Shown: positions 6,832 to 7,090 of the stretch, piece after piece
How the letters are laid out: each line of letters opens with the position of its first letter
Position numbering within the stretch: the first letter of the stretch is position 1
Assembly: GCA_029778965.1 (NCBI GenBank)
Contig: JAKPBL010000393.1
Location: forward strand, 1 to 7,090
Length of the DNA: 7,090 nt
Origin: Bacteroidota bacterium
GTDB lineage: Bacteria > Bacteroidota > Bacteroidia > Chitinophagales > Chitinophagaceae
Reading direction: 5' to 3'
Made by a program: the position numbers and the translations under genes
Notes under the pieces: generated by a model
What the model saw: only the letters and a program-made list of their open reading frames with translations
Told to the model about the DNA's origin: nothing
The model's database searches: none

Positions 6832-7011
6832 ACTCGCTTAATGTGATTTCCGTCATTTATCGAAAAGGCAGGCAATAGTGCGATTTTAACCTAATATGGC
6901 CCGTTTTTTAACCAGTACAAGCAATATATTAACCCTTGTTTCCAAGTTTCACGGATTTATTGGTAAATTTCTGGTTTTATAACGATTTGCAAAGCAGAAA
7001 AGCAGACTTGT

Positions 7012-7090
7012 ATGAAAGTGCTTCAATTCACCATTCCGGTTCCGGGCGAAAAGAACATTATCATTCAGCGGGAAAACCTGCCCTATTTTT
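7012..7090 (+). CDS. Probable AraC-family transcriptional regulator, N-terminal 26 residues (truncated by window edge)
   Basis: An open frame from ATG 7012 runs off the right edge, translating as MKVLQFTIPVPGEKNIII, then QRENLPYF. This closely resembles the N-terminus of Bacteroidota AraC-type regulators, in which MKVLQFTIPVP and a segment ending LP-x-F lead into a sensory cupin domain, with the two helix-turn-helix motifs at the C-terminus. The cupin core and the DNA-binding domain are outside the window, so the call rests on a short stretch recalled from the family. It is divergent from the secreted-protein operon, the usual layout for a local regulator, but regulation of that operon is inference. 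Confidence 0.6.
   Translation, partial: MKVLQFTIPVPGEKNIIIQRENLPYF

Larger units (their letters stand above)
6661..7011. other. Divergent intergenic region between secreted-enzyme gene and AraC-type gene
   Basis: About 350 bases, visibly AT-richer than the flanking genes. On the minus strand it holds a Bacteroidota-type promoter, a 12-base direct repeat and a long leader for the secreted-protein gene. For the plus-strand regulator the best core I find is weak: TTG at 6960-6962, a 19-base gap, then ACGATTTG at 6982-6989, which fits only the TTTG half of the -7 box. I found no long ORF, tRNA-like structure or strong terminator hairpin. Confidence 0.6.

Overview
The window looks like chromosomal DNA of a Bacteroidota, most likely the Chitinophagaceae/Chitinophagales group. 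The reasons are a type IX secretion (T9SS) C-terminal sorting domain, a perfect Bacteroidota -7 promoter box (TAnnTTTG), starts without clear Shine-Dalgarno sequences, a DUF2752/TM2 gene pair, and protein families that read like Chitinophaga-type homologues. The genus assignment is inference.

Left part (1-2652): a truncated gene on the minus strand encodes an HGSNAT-like (DUF5009-type) membrane acyltransferase. It is divergent, across a very short intergenic gap, from a two-gene plus-strand unit: a Gfo/Idh/MocA oxidoreductase with a Cys cluster, then, 23 bases later, an alpha/beta hydrolase with an N-terminal membrane anchor. Acyltransferase plus sugar-type oxidoreductase suggests glycan or amino-sugar metabolism, but the substrates cannot be read from the sequence.

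Right part (6660 down to 2671, minus strand): a very large secreted protein leads an apparent operon. It has a signal peptide, an N,N-dimethylformamidase beta-subunit-like catalytic region, Ig-like modules with a DUF4082 module apparently nested inside one of them, an FN3-like domain and a T9SS sorting domain. It is followed after 14 bases by a small DUF2752 membrane protein, whose 3' end overlaps a TM2-domain protein by 41 bases. The TM2 gene converges on the hydrolase gene with only 18 bases between stop codons.

Far right (6661-7090): an AT-richer intergenic region carries a good Bacteroidota promoter pointing into the secreted-protein gene and a 12-base direct repeat around its predicted transcription start. 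The first 26 codons of a probable AraC-family regulator follow on the plus strand, divergent from the secreted-protein gene and a candidate local regulator.

I see no RNA genes, insertion sequences, CRISPR array or phage genes. The most unusual item is the T9SS-exported dimethylformamidase-like multidomain protein.
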